Assembly (NCBI RefSeq): GCF_028693135.1
Contig: NZ_JAQUVZ010000011.1
Location: forward strand, 40,945 to 104,944
Direction of reading: 5' to 3'
DNA length: 64,000 nucleotides
From: Methanosarcina sp.
GTDB lineage: Archaea > Halobacteriota > Methanosarcinia > Methanosarcinales > Methanosarcinaceae
Part shown: positions 44,047-52,751 of the stretch, piece after piece
Position numbering within the stretch: the stretch's first letter is position 1
Layout: the number at the start of each line of letters is the position of its first letter
The notes under the pieces: generated by a model
What the model was told of the DNA's origin: nothing
The model's input: only the letters and a program-made list of their open reading frames with translations
The model's database searches: none
Program-made: the position numbers and the translations under genes

Positions 44047-45789
44047 TTGAATGAGTATTATCCCTGGAGAAAAATAAAACTAAGGGGAGCCGAATGTTAT
44101 TTTAAAGGGAATGTCTTTTTCGAAAATACACTTCTGAGTCCGGAAAAACTTGCTGAGTTGATATTCACTTTAATCTGTAAAGAAGAGCAGGGCAAGGAAA
44201 AAGAAACCGGAGAGTTTCTTGAGAAATTAAACGGGGAGTTTGCATTTATTGCCGAAACTAAAGATATTATATTTTGTACTGTTGATAAAACAAGAAGTAT
44301 TCCTTTGTTTTACATAAAAACAAAAAATAGCCTTATTATATCAGACAGTGCCTACTATTTAAAAAATAAAATTAATCAGCCCCTGAATGAGGAAAAGGCA
44401 GCCGAATTCATGGTTGCGGGATATGTAACAGGTAACGAGACTCTCTTTGACGACATAAAGCAGATAAGAAATGGGGAATTTTTACTCTATCAGAAAAATG
44501 AAAAATACTTGAAGTCCTGTTGTTACTTCAGGTTTTTACATGGAGACAACTACGAACTGCCTGAGACCGGATTGCTTGAGATGCTGGACCAAACCTTTGT
44601 AGATACATTCTTAAGGCTTATAGAAAGCACCAGCAAGCAGGGAAAGAGGCTGATAGTACCCTTAAGCGGTGGGCTGGATTCGCGCATCATTGTTGCAATG
44701 CTGAAAAGGCTTGGAGTTAATGATGTAATATGTATGAGCTATGGAAGGAAAGGCAGCAGGGAATCAGAGATAAGCAAACACGTTGCAGAAGCCCTCGGGT
44801 ATGAGTGGCTTTTCGTAGAATACACAGCGAAAAAATGGCGTGAGTGTTATACCTCAAAAGAAGCCGACTTATACCGGCTATTGGCTGGAAACCTATCGTC
44901 TCTCCCGCATATGCAGGACTTTCTGGCAGTAAAAGAGCTAAAGATCCAGGGGAAAATTCCAGAAAATTCAGTATTCGTCCCCGGGCACACCGGATACGGC
45001 TGCGATCTTCCCGAATACTGCCTCGACAATTTGGCGAATTTCGATTCAGAAACCTATCTGGAAGCCTCTCTGAAAATGCATTATAACCTATGGGAATGGC
45101 CTTCTGAGCAGGAGCTCGAAAAGATCTTCAAGCAGAGGATAAGCAAATCAACATCAGGACTTGAAATTAAAGACAATGAAACATTTGCAAATGCAATAGA
45201 ATATTTTGATTTTAGGGAAAGGCAGGCAAAATATATCATCAATTCGGTCAGAGTCTATGAGTTTTTTGGATACGAATGGAGAATTCCGTTATGGGACACC
45301 GAATTGATTAAGTTTTTTTTAAGAGTTGCCATAAAATACAGGATAAACCGGGACCTTTACAAAAAATACGCCAGAGACTGCCTGTTTTCAGGGGATCTGG
45401 AGATACTTAAAAAAATCGATTGTACTACCGATATTCTGAACCTCAAGACCATCGAAAAGCGCTCAAGATATGAAAAGCTCCTTTATTACAGGACATTCGT
45501 TCACAGCTACTATGATCAAAAAGTGAATAACCCTTTGTGGGGAAGATACTTTGATAACCCTCTTACATCGAGACTTTTAATTAAAGTTTCCAGATACGAC
45601 AACGAAACTATTGAAGAATATCCACTACTAAAAATGATTATGGAATATAGAAACGACGAAAAGTTCCCTCTGTCAGTGAACGGAATAAATGCTCTGGAAT
45701 ACCTGGCAGGTATCAAAGGAGAAGCTTATTCGTCCAGAAGCAAGAAGATTCTGAAGCCGGCTGGTTCTCCGATAAAAAGGCCTCTTTAA
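44047..45789 (+). CDS. Asparagine-synthase-like protein without glutaminase Cys
   Basis: This 580-residue protein has two domains. The N-terminal part (1 to about 175) has the Ntn glutaminase fold pattern (LNGEFAFIAETKDIIFCTVDKTRSIPLFY) but no N-terminal catalytic Cys, so it cannot release ammonia from glutamine in the usual way. The C-terminal part has the ATP-pyrophosphatase loop PLSGGLDSRIIVA and continues as an AsnB-type synthetase domain. It may adenylate a carboxyl group on a small molecule or surface glycan, as other AsnB-like enzymes do. The frame has no ATG start; TTG 44047 is chosen, with only a distant GGGGG upstream. It has no functional neighbours and lies in AT-rich DNA. Confidence 0.78.
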   Translation: MNEYYPWRKIKLRGAECYFKGNVFFENTLLSPEKLAELIFTLICKEEQGKEKETGEFLEKLNGEFAFIAETKDIIFCTVDKTRSIPLFYIKTKNSLIISDSAYYLKNKINQPLNEEKAAEFMVAGYVTGNETLFDDIKQIRNGEFLLYQKNEKYLKSCCYFRFLHGDNYELPETGLLEMLDQTFVDTFLRLIESTSKQGKRLIVPLSGGLDSRIIVAMLKRLGVNDVICMSYGRKGSRESEISKHVAEALGYEWLFVEYTAKKWRECYTSKEADLYRLLAGNLSSLPHMQDFLAVKELKIQGKIPENSVFVPGHTGYGCDLPEYCLDNLANFDSETYLEASLKMHYNLWEWPSEQELEKIFKQRISKSTSGLEIKDNETFANAIEYFDFRERQAKYIINSVRVYEFFGYEWRIPLWDTELIKFFLRVAIKYRINRDLYKKYARDCLFSGDLEILKKIDCTTDILNLKTIEKRSRYEKLLYYRTFVHSYYDQKVNNPLWGRYFDNPLTSRLLIKVSRYDNETIEEYPLLKMIMEYRNDEKFPLSVNGINALEYLAGIKGEAYSSRSKKILKPAGSPIKRPL

Positions 45790-45849
45790 TCAGCTAATAT
45801 GAAGTCAGCAAAATTGTGAATCCTGTATTTAGGTCAGAAGATACTTAAG

Positions 45850-45875
45850 AGTATACTACTTTAGAGTGGTATACT
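45850..45875. terminator. Stem-loop after the asparagine-synthase-like gene
   Basis: AGTATACTAC (45850-45859) pairs with GTGGTATACT (45866-45875), with one G-T pair and a TTTAGA loop. It lies between convergent genes. No long T-tract follows, so a terminator role is only probable. Confidence 0.4.
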
Positions 45876-45912
45876 TGAAAGTATATTAACTGCAAAAAAC
45901 TACAAAACAGAT

Positions 45913-46254
45913 TTAATCCTTTTTTCTGCACACTTTTTTCGAAGCTTCCCAAAGGAGGTAAACCCAGTTACAATCAAGTTCCATGTCTCCCCAGTCAAAA
46001 CCTCCCCTGCGGAGAAGATTACGGACGTATATTCCAGGGCCGAAATGTTCCTCTACAACAAAATCAAAATTCTGTTCGAATTTCTCAAATGCCTCTTTCA
46101 GGACAGCCTTCGGTATATTCGAAGCAAGGTAATTGATTGCACTTTCTATTTCTTCGCCGTGGATCTCACGGTAAAACCGCTTGAAAGAAAGATAATCTGG
46201 GAATCTTTCGTTAGCAGTTTCAGAATTAGCAGTTTCAGAATTTTTAGAATCCAT
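45913..46254 (-). CDS. Conserved hypothetical protein
   Basis: The protein has 113 residues and no signal peptide or membrane helix. The N-terminus repeats NSETA twice. The C-terminal half (EEHFGPGIYVRNLLRRGGFDWGDMELDCNWVYLLWEA) looks like a small conserved domain, with aromatic and acidic residues and a pattern I have seen in short uncharacterised proteins. I cannot name the family with certainty. It is transcribed toward the asparagine-synthase-like gene. Confidence 0.65.
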   Translation of the reverse strand: MDSKNSETANSETANERFPDYLSFKRFYREIHGEEIESAINYLASNIPKAVLKEAFEKFEQNFDFVVEEHFGPGIYVRNLLRRGGFDWGDMELDCNWVYLLWEASKKVCRKKD

Positions 46255-46756
46255 CGAACAACCTTTTTTAGATTAGATTTTTGAAAATATCTTCAAGAAG
46301 GCTCTCTTTGATAGCATTTACAGGTATTTGACGGCAGGAAAGAAAAAATAAGAATGAAGAAAGGGTGAAAAAGGGTGAAAAAGGGTGAAAAAGGGTGAAA
46401 AGTAAGAATTCAGCCAAAGGATACACAGCCTTACTATCAATGACCTTCCAAGCACCCCCGGTGTTTCCTATCAAGAGCACGGCTGTCTAACCCAACTTGC
46501 ACATAGAACTGATTTCCTCAGAAACAAGGACCTGCACTGTAAGTTTCCCCGGGTTGCTGAAGTCCTCAAGCCATAACTTTCCTGTTTCCAGCTTTTCAAA
46601 ATTTTGCCTGGTTTTAGAGAGTTCCCGGTCCACAAACCTTCACCAGAAGAAAAAACCCCTAAAATATTATTTGAAGAAAGGAATACCCGAAAAGGGAAAA
46701 CAGAAAAGGGAATAAAGAATCATCCGAAAACAAAAATCTCCCCCGTTTTCAGATAT
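46255..46756. other. Intergenic region with tandem repeat
   Basis: About 500 bases without a credible gene. Open frames across it (46268-46480 minus, 46497-46715 plus) follow the repeats and lack ribosome-binding sites. Confidence 0.5.
46361..46400. repeat. 10-bp tandem repeat, 4 copies
   Basis: AAGGGTGAAA is repeated exactly four times at 46361, 46371, 46381 and 46391. Confidence 0.92.
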
Positions 46757-47167
46757 TCAATATCTCTTCCTGTACTTCGCAAGGACTTCGCTATTTGCCT
46801 CAAAAACATTTTCCTCAATGTAACCCTGTTTCCGAGCCCATTCAAAAAAGCTATGGAGAACCTTTGCAGCTGTCCCTATGAACTTTTTACCTCCTCCAAC
46901 CTCAACCACGTAGTCATCAAGGAAATCCTTAATTCCGGCGAGGCTGAGGTATTCGAGGCCAAAAACATCAAAGTAATTTTTGTTTTCGAGTTCAGGTTGG
47001 GCAGTACAAAGAGCCAAGTCTTCTTCTGACAGATAATCTTCAGCACTGAGTTCAAGGAATTCCTCGAAAAGAAGAATCACATCTTCACAGTCCATGAAGG
47101 CATCAGGCTTTAAACAGGTTTCCTGTTCACTCAAGAATGTCCTAAAAGCTTCATTTATTGTAATCAT
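46757..47167 (-). CDS. Hypothetical protein
   Basis: This 136-residue acidic protein is largely helical by pattern (EDVILLFEEFLELSAEDYLSEEDLAL). Its C-terminal part, KFIGTAAKVLHSFFEWARKQGYI, recalls the N-terminal core-binding domain of tyrosine recombinases, but no catalytic domain follows. It might therefore be a free-standing DNA-binding relative or unrelated. ATG 47167 starts the frame without a strong ribosome-binding site. I do not recognise the family. Confidence 0.6.
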   Translation of the reverse strand: MITINEAFRTFLSEQETCLKPDAFMDCEDVILLFEEFLELSAEDYLSEEDLALCTAQPELENKNYFDVFGLEYLSLAGIKDFLDDYVVEVGGGKKFIGTAAKVLHSFFEWARKQGYIEENVFEANSEVLAKYRKRY

Positions 47168-47295
47168 ACTTATCGCTGCAACGGTATTTTGTAGAATACT
47201 ATCAGTTTACCATAAAAGATCTTATATTTTTCGAGAAGATGTTGTGTACAAAACTACTGTTAATATTTCTATATAATAGTGTTTCAACTGGAAAA

Positions 47296-47351
47296 ATCAA
47301 AAACATGAAATCAAAAACATGAAATCAAAAACATGAAATCAAAAACATGAA
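47296..47351. repeat. 14-bp tandem repeat, 4 copies
   Basis: ATCAAAAACATGAA is repeated at 47296, 47310, 47324 and 47338. It lies between the hypothetical gene and the 3' end of argS. Confidence 0.92.
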
Positions 47352-47461
47352 ATCAAAAAAGAGAGAGGATAAAGAAAAAAAGGAAAAGAAAAAAGAATAT
47401 TTTATGCTGTCTTCCTTTTTTCTCTTTGTCTCATTATCATTTCTACTTTCCTCATTCTATT

Positions 47462-49171
47462 TCACATAGATTCAGGGGCACCTATCCCCAGGGTGTCAAG
47501 AGAGTTTGCAAGGACAATCCTTGCACAGTCCACAAGGGCAAGCCTTGCAGCCCTGACCGTCTCATCCTCGGCTACGATAACCGGGACAAAGCGGTAGAAC
47601 TGATTGAAAGCGTCAGCAAGTTCGCGGGCGTAGATAGCAAGGATGTGAGGCTTGAGTTCGCGGGCTCCAAGGTCGATTATGCTGTCAAACATTGCCATCT
47701 TCTTGATGAGAGAGATTTCGCTGTCCTCGATAAGGAGAGAGGGGTCGATTTCCATGGAAGAGTCCCAGGCTACTTCCTCTTTTGCTTTCTCAAGGATGCT
47801 GCAGGCGCGGGCATGGGAGTACTGGATGTAGGGGGCACCCTGCTTCTCAAAATCCAGGGCTTCTTTCCAGTTGAAAACTGTGGATTTTTCGGGGGAGACT
47901 CTGACGATGTCGTATCTCACTGCTCCTATTCCGACCATTTCTGCAACCTGTTTTTTAAACTCAGCTGAGGCTTCGGGGCGGCGGGTTTCTACCTGCTCGA
48001 ATGCAGCTTTTGTGACCCTGTCAAAGAGGTCATCTGCACTTATGAACTGGCCGCGGCGGGTGCTCATTGAGCCTTCAGGGAGAGAGACAAACTCAAAAAT
48101 AACGACCTCGGGCTCCTTGATTCCAATTGCGTTCAGCGTAGCCCTGAGCTGGCCGGAAATAAGCTTGTGATCTGCCCCGAATACATCAATTATGCGGTCT
48201 GCCTGCTCGGCTTTCCATTCGTGGTAGGCAAGGTCGCGGGTTGTGTAAAGGGAGGTGCCGTTCGAGCGCTGGATAACAAGGGTCTTTTCAAACCCGTAAT
48301 CCAAAAGGTCAACCACAAGAGCTCCTTTGTCCATCTTTGTCCTTCCGGTAGCCTTGATACGCTCGACAATATCGTGTACTGCCCCGGATTTGAGGAAGCG
48401 CGACTCAGTTACGAATTTATCATGAACGACATTTAAGCGGAGGAGGGTTTCTTTGATCCCGGCAACAGCCAGGGAAACTGCCTTATCGAAATGTTCAATA
48501 GTCCTGACATCCCCGGCTTCAACCTTTTCCATAAGGGCATCGATTTCCTTTACATACTCGGGGGTTTTGTCCAGCTCAACATTGGCTTTGATATATACAT
48601 CAGCAATTGCAGAGTCCGACTTTCTGGAAAGGTCAAGCTCAAAGCGTTCACACGCCCAGGAGACTACTGCAATCTGGCGCCCCATGTCGTTAACATAATA
48701 CTGAACCTCCACATCGTAACCTGCGCGCCTGAGGATGCGGGCAAGAGTGTCCCCCAGGATCGAGTTACGGATATGTCCTACATGAAGGGGGCCGTTCGGA
48801 TTTGCCGAGGTGTGCTCAAGGAGAATTCTTTCCTTTGGAGCACCACAGCCGAATTTTTCTTTTTCTTCCCGGACAGCCGTTAAGGTTCTGTCCAGGTAGT
48901 GCTTGCCTGCAAGGAAGTTAATGTAAGGACCTGCGGCACTCACTTCTCCTATATACGAGCCTTCAGGAATTTCAATTGCAGAAACGATACGGGATGCAAG
49001 CTCTTTTGGGTTTTGCTTGTGCCTGCCTGCAAGCTTGAAGGCGGCTCTGCTCGCAAGGTCAGCATGGGAAGAGGTTTCGAATTGAAGTTCGGAATCCTCA
49101 ACCTCAAACCCGACCTTTCGGATAGCTTCTTTTAAGATTGACGTAGCCTGATCTTTGAGTTCCAGGAACAA
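47462..49171 (-). CDS. argS: Arginyl-tRNA synthetase
   Basis: This 569-residue class I synthetase charges tRNA-Arg. It has the N-terminal Add1-like domain, the HIGH-type motif NPNGPLHVGHIRNS, a catalytic Rossmann core, GADHK...QL, the KMSKS-equivalent MSTRRGQF, and the C-terminal DALR-type anticodon domain (FNQFYRFVPV...ARLALVDCARIVLANSLDTLGI). The start is TTG at 49171. AGGTGA sits 6 nt upstream, and an in-frame stop just before it leaves no ATG alternative. It is single on the minus strand. Confidence 0.96.
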   Translation of the reverse strand: MFLELKDQATSILKEAIRKVGFEVEDSELQFETSSHADLASRAAFKLAGRHKQNPKELASRIVSAIEIPEGSYIGEVSAAGPYINFLAGKHYLDRTLTAVREEKEKFGCGAPKERILLEHTSANPNGPLHVGHIRNSILGDTLARILRRAGYDVEVQYYVNDMGRQIAVVSWACERFELDLSRKSDSAIADVYIKANVELDKTPEYVKEIDALMEKVEAGDVRTIEHFDKAVSLAVAGIKETLLRLNVVHDKFVTESRFLKSGAVHDIVERIKATGRTKMDKGALVVDLLDYGFEKTLVIQRSNGTSLYTTRDLAYHEWKAEQADRIIDVFGADHKLISGQLRATLNAIGIKEPEVVIFEFVSLPEGSMSTRRGQFISADDLFDRVTKAAFEQVETRRPEASAEFKKQVAEMVGIGAVRYDIVRVSPEKSTVFNWKEALDFEKQGAPYIQYSHARACSILEKAKEEVAWDSSMEIDPSLLIEDSEISLIKKMAMFDSIIDLGARELKPHILAIYARELADAFNQFYRFVPVIVAEDETVRAARLALVDCARIVLANSLDTLGIGAPESM

Positions 49172-49263
49172 GATTAATCACCTGTATAAATCACCGTAAA
49201 AAACTAAAAATCCTTAATATAATCCTCATCTGATAGATTTAATCTGCCAAATTCTGATCTATT

Positions 49264-49365
49264 GATCTGATTGATGTGATAGAATTTACCAATTTCTGAT
49301 CTGATTGATGTGATAGAATTTACCAACTTATGATCTGATTGATGTGATAGAATTTAAGACCGATT
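49264..49365. repeat. 34-bp tandem repeat, 3 copies, upstream of argS
   Basis: GATCTGATTGATGTGATAGA starts units at 49264, 49298 and 49332; the third copy is shorter. It lies 93-194 nt upstream of the argS start, in the promoter region. Confidence 0.9.
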
Positions 49366-49462
49366 TAAATTTACCAACTTCTGATCCACTGATCTAAGGA
49401 CAATTTAATTAAAAAAGTATTGGGTAAAATTACTGGATAGGGGACCTTACCCCTGAGTGAGA

Positions 49463-50710
49463 TCAGATTCCAGTACTGTACCTCAGGATTGCAGCTATGC
49501 CTCCAAAAGCGTTCATGAGCTGGGAACCCTCATCAAAATCAGTGGATACGAAGACTAACTTTGAATTACTCTTGTCGGCAAGCTCTGAGAATTCGTCCAC
49601 AATATCCGTGACATCCGTAACCTCAAGGGAAGAGCCGCATTTGGGACAGTTTCCGGCTGTAGGAGCAGGTTCTCCAGGTTTCCAACGACGTGTCCACTTA
49701 TTTTCGTATCCGCAGACACTGCATTTCGTAGTTACCCTTTCTGCCCGCAGGTCTTCGGAGAGCAGGAGCGTATCCACTGAATTGATCTCGAGATTTGCCC
49801 TGACCTGGGCTTCTCCATAGGCTACCTTGCCCGAATCGGCAATCAGTTCCTTGAAAAATGCCCGGACAACATTCTTCTGTCCCATAAGCTCAAGGTCCTG
49901 GAGCTTGTCCCCTGCAGCATTAACAAGCTCTGAAAGCCCGGATTCGTCAGTATATCCCGTATCAAAGAGCCCAAGAATTTTCTTCAGGAGCTCGTGATGC
50001 AGGAACTCACCTGCGTAGAACTCTTCCTTTGTAGGAGAAGGACCTCCTATAAGGACACCTTTGAGATCCTTGTGGTCCACAGCCATGAAAACATCACTTG
50101 CAGCATCTCCTATCCTCTTGTAGAAATCATGAATTGCAATGAGCCTGAGCTGCTGGAAACGATGAGCACTCTGACCACCTTTCCTCTGCTTTCCAGGGAC
50201 TGTTGAGGTCAGGTTGCGGAAAGCCTGGATTCGCTTTCCGACCAGAAGCCCTACAGTTGCTTCCCTGCGGTCAAGAACCAGAAGCCCAAAGGTATTCTTA
50301 TCCTTAAGCATATCCTCAAGAGGCTCGAGGTAGAAAGACGAATCACAGTGGTACTTATAGACCGTGATGAGGTCAGGAGGAACAATTACCTCGCTTTCCA
50401 TGCTCGTCTTGTTGGCGCCTATATCCACAGCTCCTGTAAAGTACACTATCCCATTCTCAGGTACTTTGTCCAGGTATCTGAGCCTTGAGAGCAGAGACTC
50501 AATTGCTCCCTGCACATTCGTCCTCGTAAGCTTGGACTTTATGTTTGCAGCTTGCCCATGCTCGTCTTTTAACTGGTTTGTAACATCGAAAATCTGCTTG
50601 TCAGGCGGAATATAAATGGAAATAAGCTCCGTGCTCCTTCCTCTCTTATCCCTGAGACCTTCAAGCTTCTTTTTAAATTCATACTTTTCATGTGCTGATT
50701 GTTCAGTCAT
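49463..50710 (-). CDS. prf1: Peptide chain release factor aRF1
   Basis: This 415-residue class I release factor decodes stop codons and releases the nascent chain. Domain 1 has the NIKS motif (QAANIKSKLTR), domain 2 has GGQ (RKGGQSAHRFQQL), and domain 3 carries a zinc-ribbon-like CSVCGYENKW...GNCPKCGS. Methanosarcina is of interest because UAG can encode pyrrolysine and some species have more than one aRF1. Whether this copy reads UAG cannot be told here. ATG 50710 starts the frame; it lies upstream of argS, in the same orientation. Confidence 0.96.
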   Translation of the reverse strand: MTEQSAHEKYEFKKKLEGLRDKRGRSTELISIYIPPDKQIFDVTNQLKDEHGQAANIKSKLTRTNVQGAIESLLSRLRYLDKVPENGIVYFTGAVDIGANKTSMESEVIVPPDLITVYKYHCDSSFYLEPLEDMLKDKNTFGLLVLDRREATVGLLVGKRIQAFRNLTSTVPGKQRKGGQSAHRFQQLRLIAIHDFYKRIGDAASDVFMAVDHKDLKGVLIGGPSPTKEEFYAGEFLHHELLKKILGLFDTGYTDESGLSELVNAAGDKLQDLELMGQKNVVRAFFKELIADSGKVAYGEAQVRANLEINSVDTLLLSEDLRAERVTTKCSVCGYENKWTRRWKPGEPAPTAGNCPKCGSSLEVTDVTDIVDEFSELADKSNSKLVFVSTDFDEGSQLMNAFGGIAAILRYSTGI

Positions 50711-50976
50711 TTTAAAAATTCCCCGATAATAAAGCAGTAAGATTTGTGATTATCGTGATTGTCGTGATTCTGGTAGTAAATTGATCTGCAATAGAGCTTA
50801 TCCAGTTTAACTGGAAAATATTGAGTTCATTTATAGATTATTCGGTACTAAGTTAGTTGAAGATTATTCAGTTTAGTTTATTCTGATTTATTGGAAATTA
50901 TAAAACTTCTTTTGAAACTTACATATTTAAATTGGAATGTTATAAACTCAGGCATCATAATAAATTAAGTTGTCCA

Positions 50977-51260
50977 GTGTGAGATTCGTTTAGCATGTCG
51001 GTTGGCATACAACGGATGACCGGAGGAGTTGATAAGGATAAATCACACATTGAGTTCCCGTCTCACCCGAAATCCGGGTATAAAAACCGTCTGGAACACG
51101 AAGAACCTTAGAGTGAGAAATACACCCTTTAAAAGCCGGCATCTCAGCAAGTCGCTAAAGCTTGCATTTATGCTGCATAGACCTGCCAGGTTTCGCATTC
51201 TTCTGATCGCACTAGATATGAGACATAATCTTACTCAGACTGTGTATAATAATTAATGGC
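50977..51260 (+). ncRNA. Candidate structured RNA in the prf1-taw1 gap
   Basis: A GC-richer island inside an AT-rich region of about 900 bp (50711-51627) holds paired segments. GTGTGA (50977-50982) pairs with TCACAC (51043-51048), and GTTCC (51054-51058) with GGAAC (51093-51097). The latter encloses ACCCG/CGGGT (51065-51069, 51075-51079). A 75-codon frame (51029-51256) overlaps it but matches no family. Strand is a guess. The rest of the gap holds only repeats and promoters. Confidence 0.25.
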
Positions 51261-51465
51261 TTGATTTAATTTAATATTGGATTAACCCCTGCCGGGATAA
51301 TATCCTAATTGAAACTTAGGTTTATATTTGTTTCTATCCCAGACTTGTTTTATATATTCACGCGACTATAAAAATCTTACTGTAAGCTGGTCTCTAATTT
51401 AGAATTCACTTCCGAGCAGAGGAGAAATAGAGAAACCCAAAAAAGGAGAACCAATCAGAGAAACT

Positions 51466-51525
51466 GAGCATCAGAGAAGTGAGCATCAGAGAAGTGAACA
51501 TCAGAGAAGTGAGCATCAGAGAAGT
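51466..51525. repeat. 15-bp tandem repeat, 4 copies
   Basis: GAGCATCAGAGAAGT (third copy GAACATC...) is repeated at 51466, 51481, 51496 and 51511. A second, looser AAAAAGGTGAGGT array follows near 51550-51610, just after the taw1 stop. Confidence 0.9.
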
Positions 51526-51627
51526 GAAAATCGAAATAAAAAGATTAAATAAAAAAGGTGCGGTAAAAAGGTGAGGTAAAAAAGGTGAGGAAAAAAGGTG
51601 AGGTAAAAAAGGTTATACGATAATGGT

Positions 51628-52656
51628 TTAATCCAGATAGGAAACCTTTTTCACAGGAGACTTTTTTCCATCCTTTGAGAGCAGGACAACCCGGCTGATT
51701 TCGGACTCATCTGCGATCTCATACCCCAGATGCTTTGCAAGCTCTTTTGAAAACTCCAGCACCTCTGCATGGGTTGGCATGGCAGAGCGATCGAGCCGGA
51801 GGCGTGAAAAGCCAAGGTGCATGTAAGCCTTTATTTCCACAAAATCCGGGGAGGCTTTTTTAATCAGTTTGGCATAACCTTCCGGATTGAACATATTTTT
51901 GCCCTTGACCAGTGTGATCCTGATGACTGTTCTTGAGCATTTATCTTTCATAATGTCCAGAGACTCGTTGATCCTGTCCCAGAGTGCAGGAGCTTTTGGC
52001 TGGCAAACTCTGAGGTAGGTCTCAAGGTCCGGAGCATCGAGACTCATGTATAACTGGGAAGGGCTGACCTTTGCAAACATTGAAGGGACAGTTCCGTTTG
52101 TAACCAGAAAGGTAGTAAAACCTCTCTTTTCATATTCTTCGATAAGTTCCGGAAGGTAAGGGTAAAAGGTCGGCTCTCCGGACAGGGAGATTGCAACGTT
52201 ATTCGGTTCATTGCCTTCAAGCCAGCGTTCCCTGAGTGCATTTGGAGAGCCACCGAAACCTGTAATCAATTTGCGCTGGCAGGCGATGCTTTCCTCAACT
52301 ATTTTTTCAGGAGAATCCCACTCTCCGGGCACAGGAACCGGGACCTCAGTCGGGCGCCAGCAGAAAAGGCAGCGCTGGTTGCACAAGAGAGTAGGAGTCA
52401 TCTGGAGGCAGCGGTGGGACTGGACTCCATAAAACTTCGATTTGTAGCAAAAACCTTCGTCATTCATGGCTTTTCTGAGCCAGAGACAGGTCTTTACTGC
52501 TGAATGGCGGCCTGCAAGGGCATAGCCCTGCTTTTTAAGAAGGGTTGCAAAATCAGGGATATCAAAAGGTAGAGATGGCTGCTCTTCATCCCGATTTTCT
52601 TTCTGGATTTCCGGAAAGCTTTCTCCGGAGTCTTCCTTTCTTTCTTCAAGAGGCAT
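51628..52656 (-). CDS. taw1: tRNA 4-demethylwyosine synthase (Taw1/TYW1)
   Basis: This radical SAM enzyme of about 342 residues makes the tricyclic 4-demethylwyosine base at position 37 of tRNA-Phe from N1-methylguanosine and pyruvate. The cluster motif is CNQRCLFCWRP (CxxxCxxC), followed by SLSGEPTFYPYLPELI and TFLVTNGT. ATG 52656 (MPLEERK) is chosen over 52719. A TATA box at 52681-52690 lies between the two, and its expected start site would produce a nearly leaderless message at 52656. The gene lies downstream of DP1 on the same strand, with its own promoter. Confidence 0.93.
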   Translation of the reverse strand: MPLEERKEDSGESFPEIQKENRDEEQPSLPFDIPDFATLLKKQGYALAGRHSAVKTCLWLRKAMNDEGFCYKSKFYGVQSHRCLQMTPTLLCNQRCLFCWRPTEVPVPVPGEWDSPEKIVEESIACQRKLITGFGGSPNALRERWLEGNEPNNVAISLSGEPTFYPYLPELIEEYEKRGFTTFLVTNGTVPSMFAKVSPSQLYMSLDAPDLETYLRVCQPKAPALWDRINESLDIMKDKCSRTVIRITLVKGKNMFNPEGYAKLIKKASPDFVEIKAYMHLGFSRLRLDRSAMPTHAEVLEFSKELAKHLGYEIADESEISRVVLLSKDGKKSPVKKVSYLD

Positions 52657-52680
52657 TTTCCAAATATTAAACCTTTGTGG

Positions 52681-52690
52681 TATATATAAG
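52681..52690 (-). promoter_or_regulatory. TATA box of taw1
   Basis: CTTATATATA lies about 25 nt before ATG 52656, so transcription would begin at or near the start codon. This also argues against the upstream ATG at 52719. Confidence 0.6.
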
Positions 52691-52751
52691 GATCGGAAAA
52701 TAATTTTAGAGAACTTCATAGGTAACCGGATCTGAGTTTTCAGATCTGGAC

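Noticed and set aside
46361..49365. Possible CRISPR arrays among the regular repeats
   Set aside because: Repeats are directly tandem without unique spacers and no cas genes are present.
51029..51256. 75-residue frame in the prf1-taw1 gap
   Set aside because: No family resemblance; basic composition and overlap with paired segments fit non-coding DNA better.
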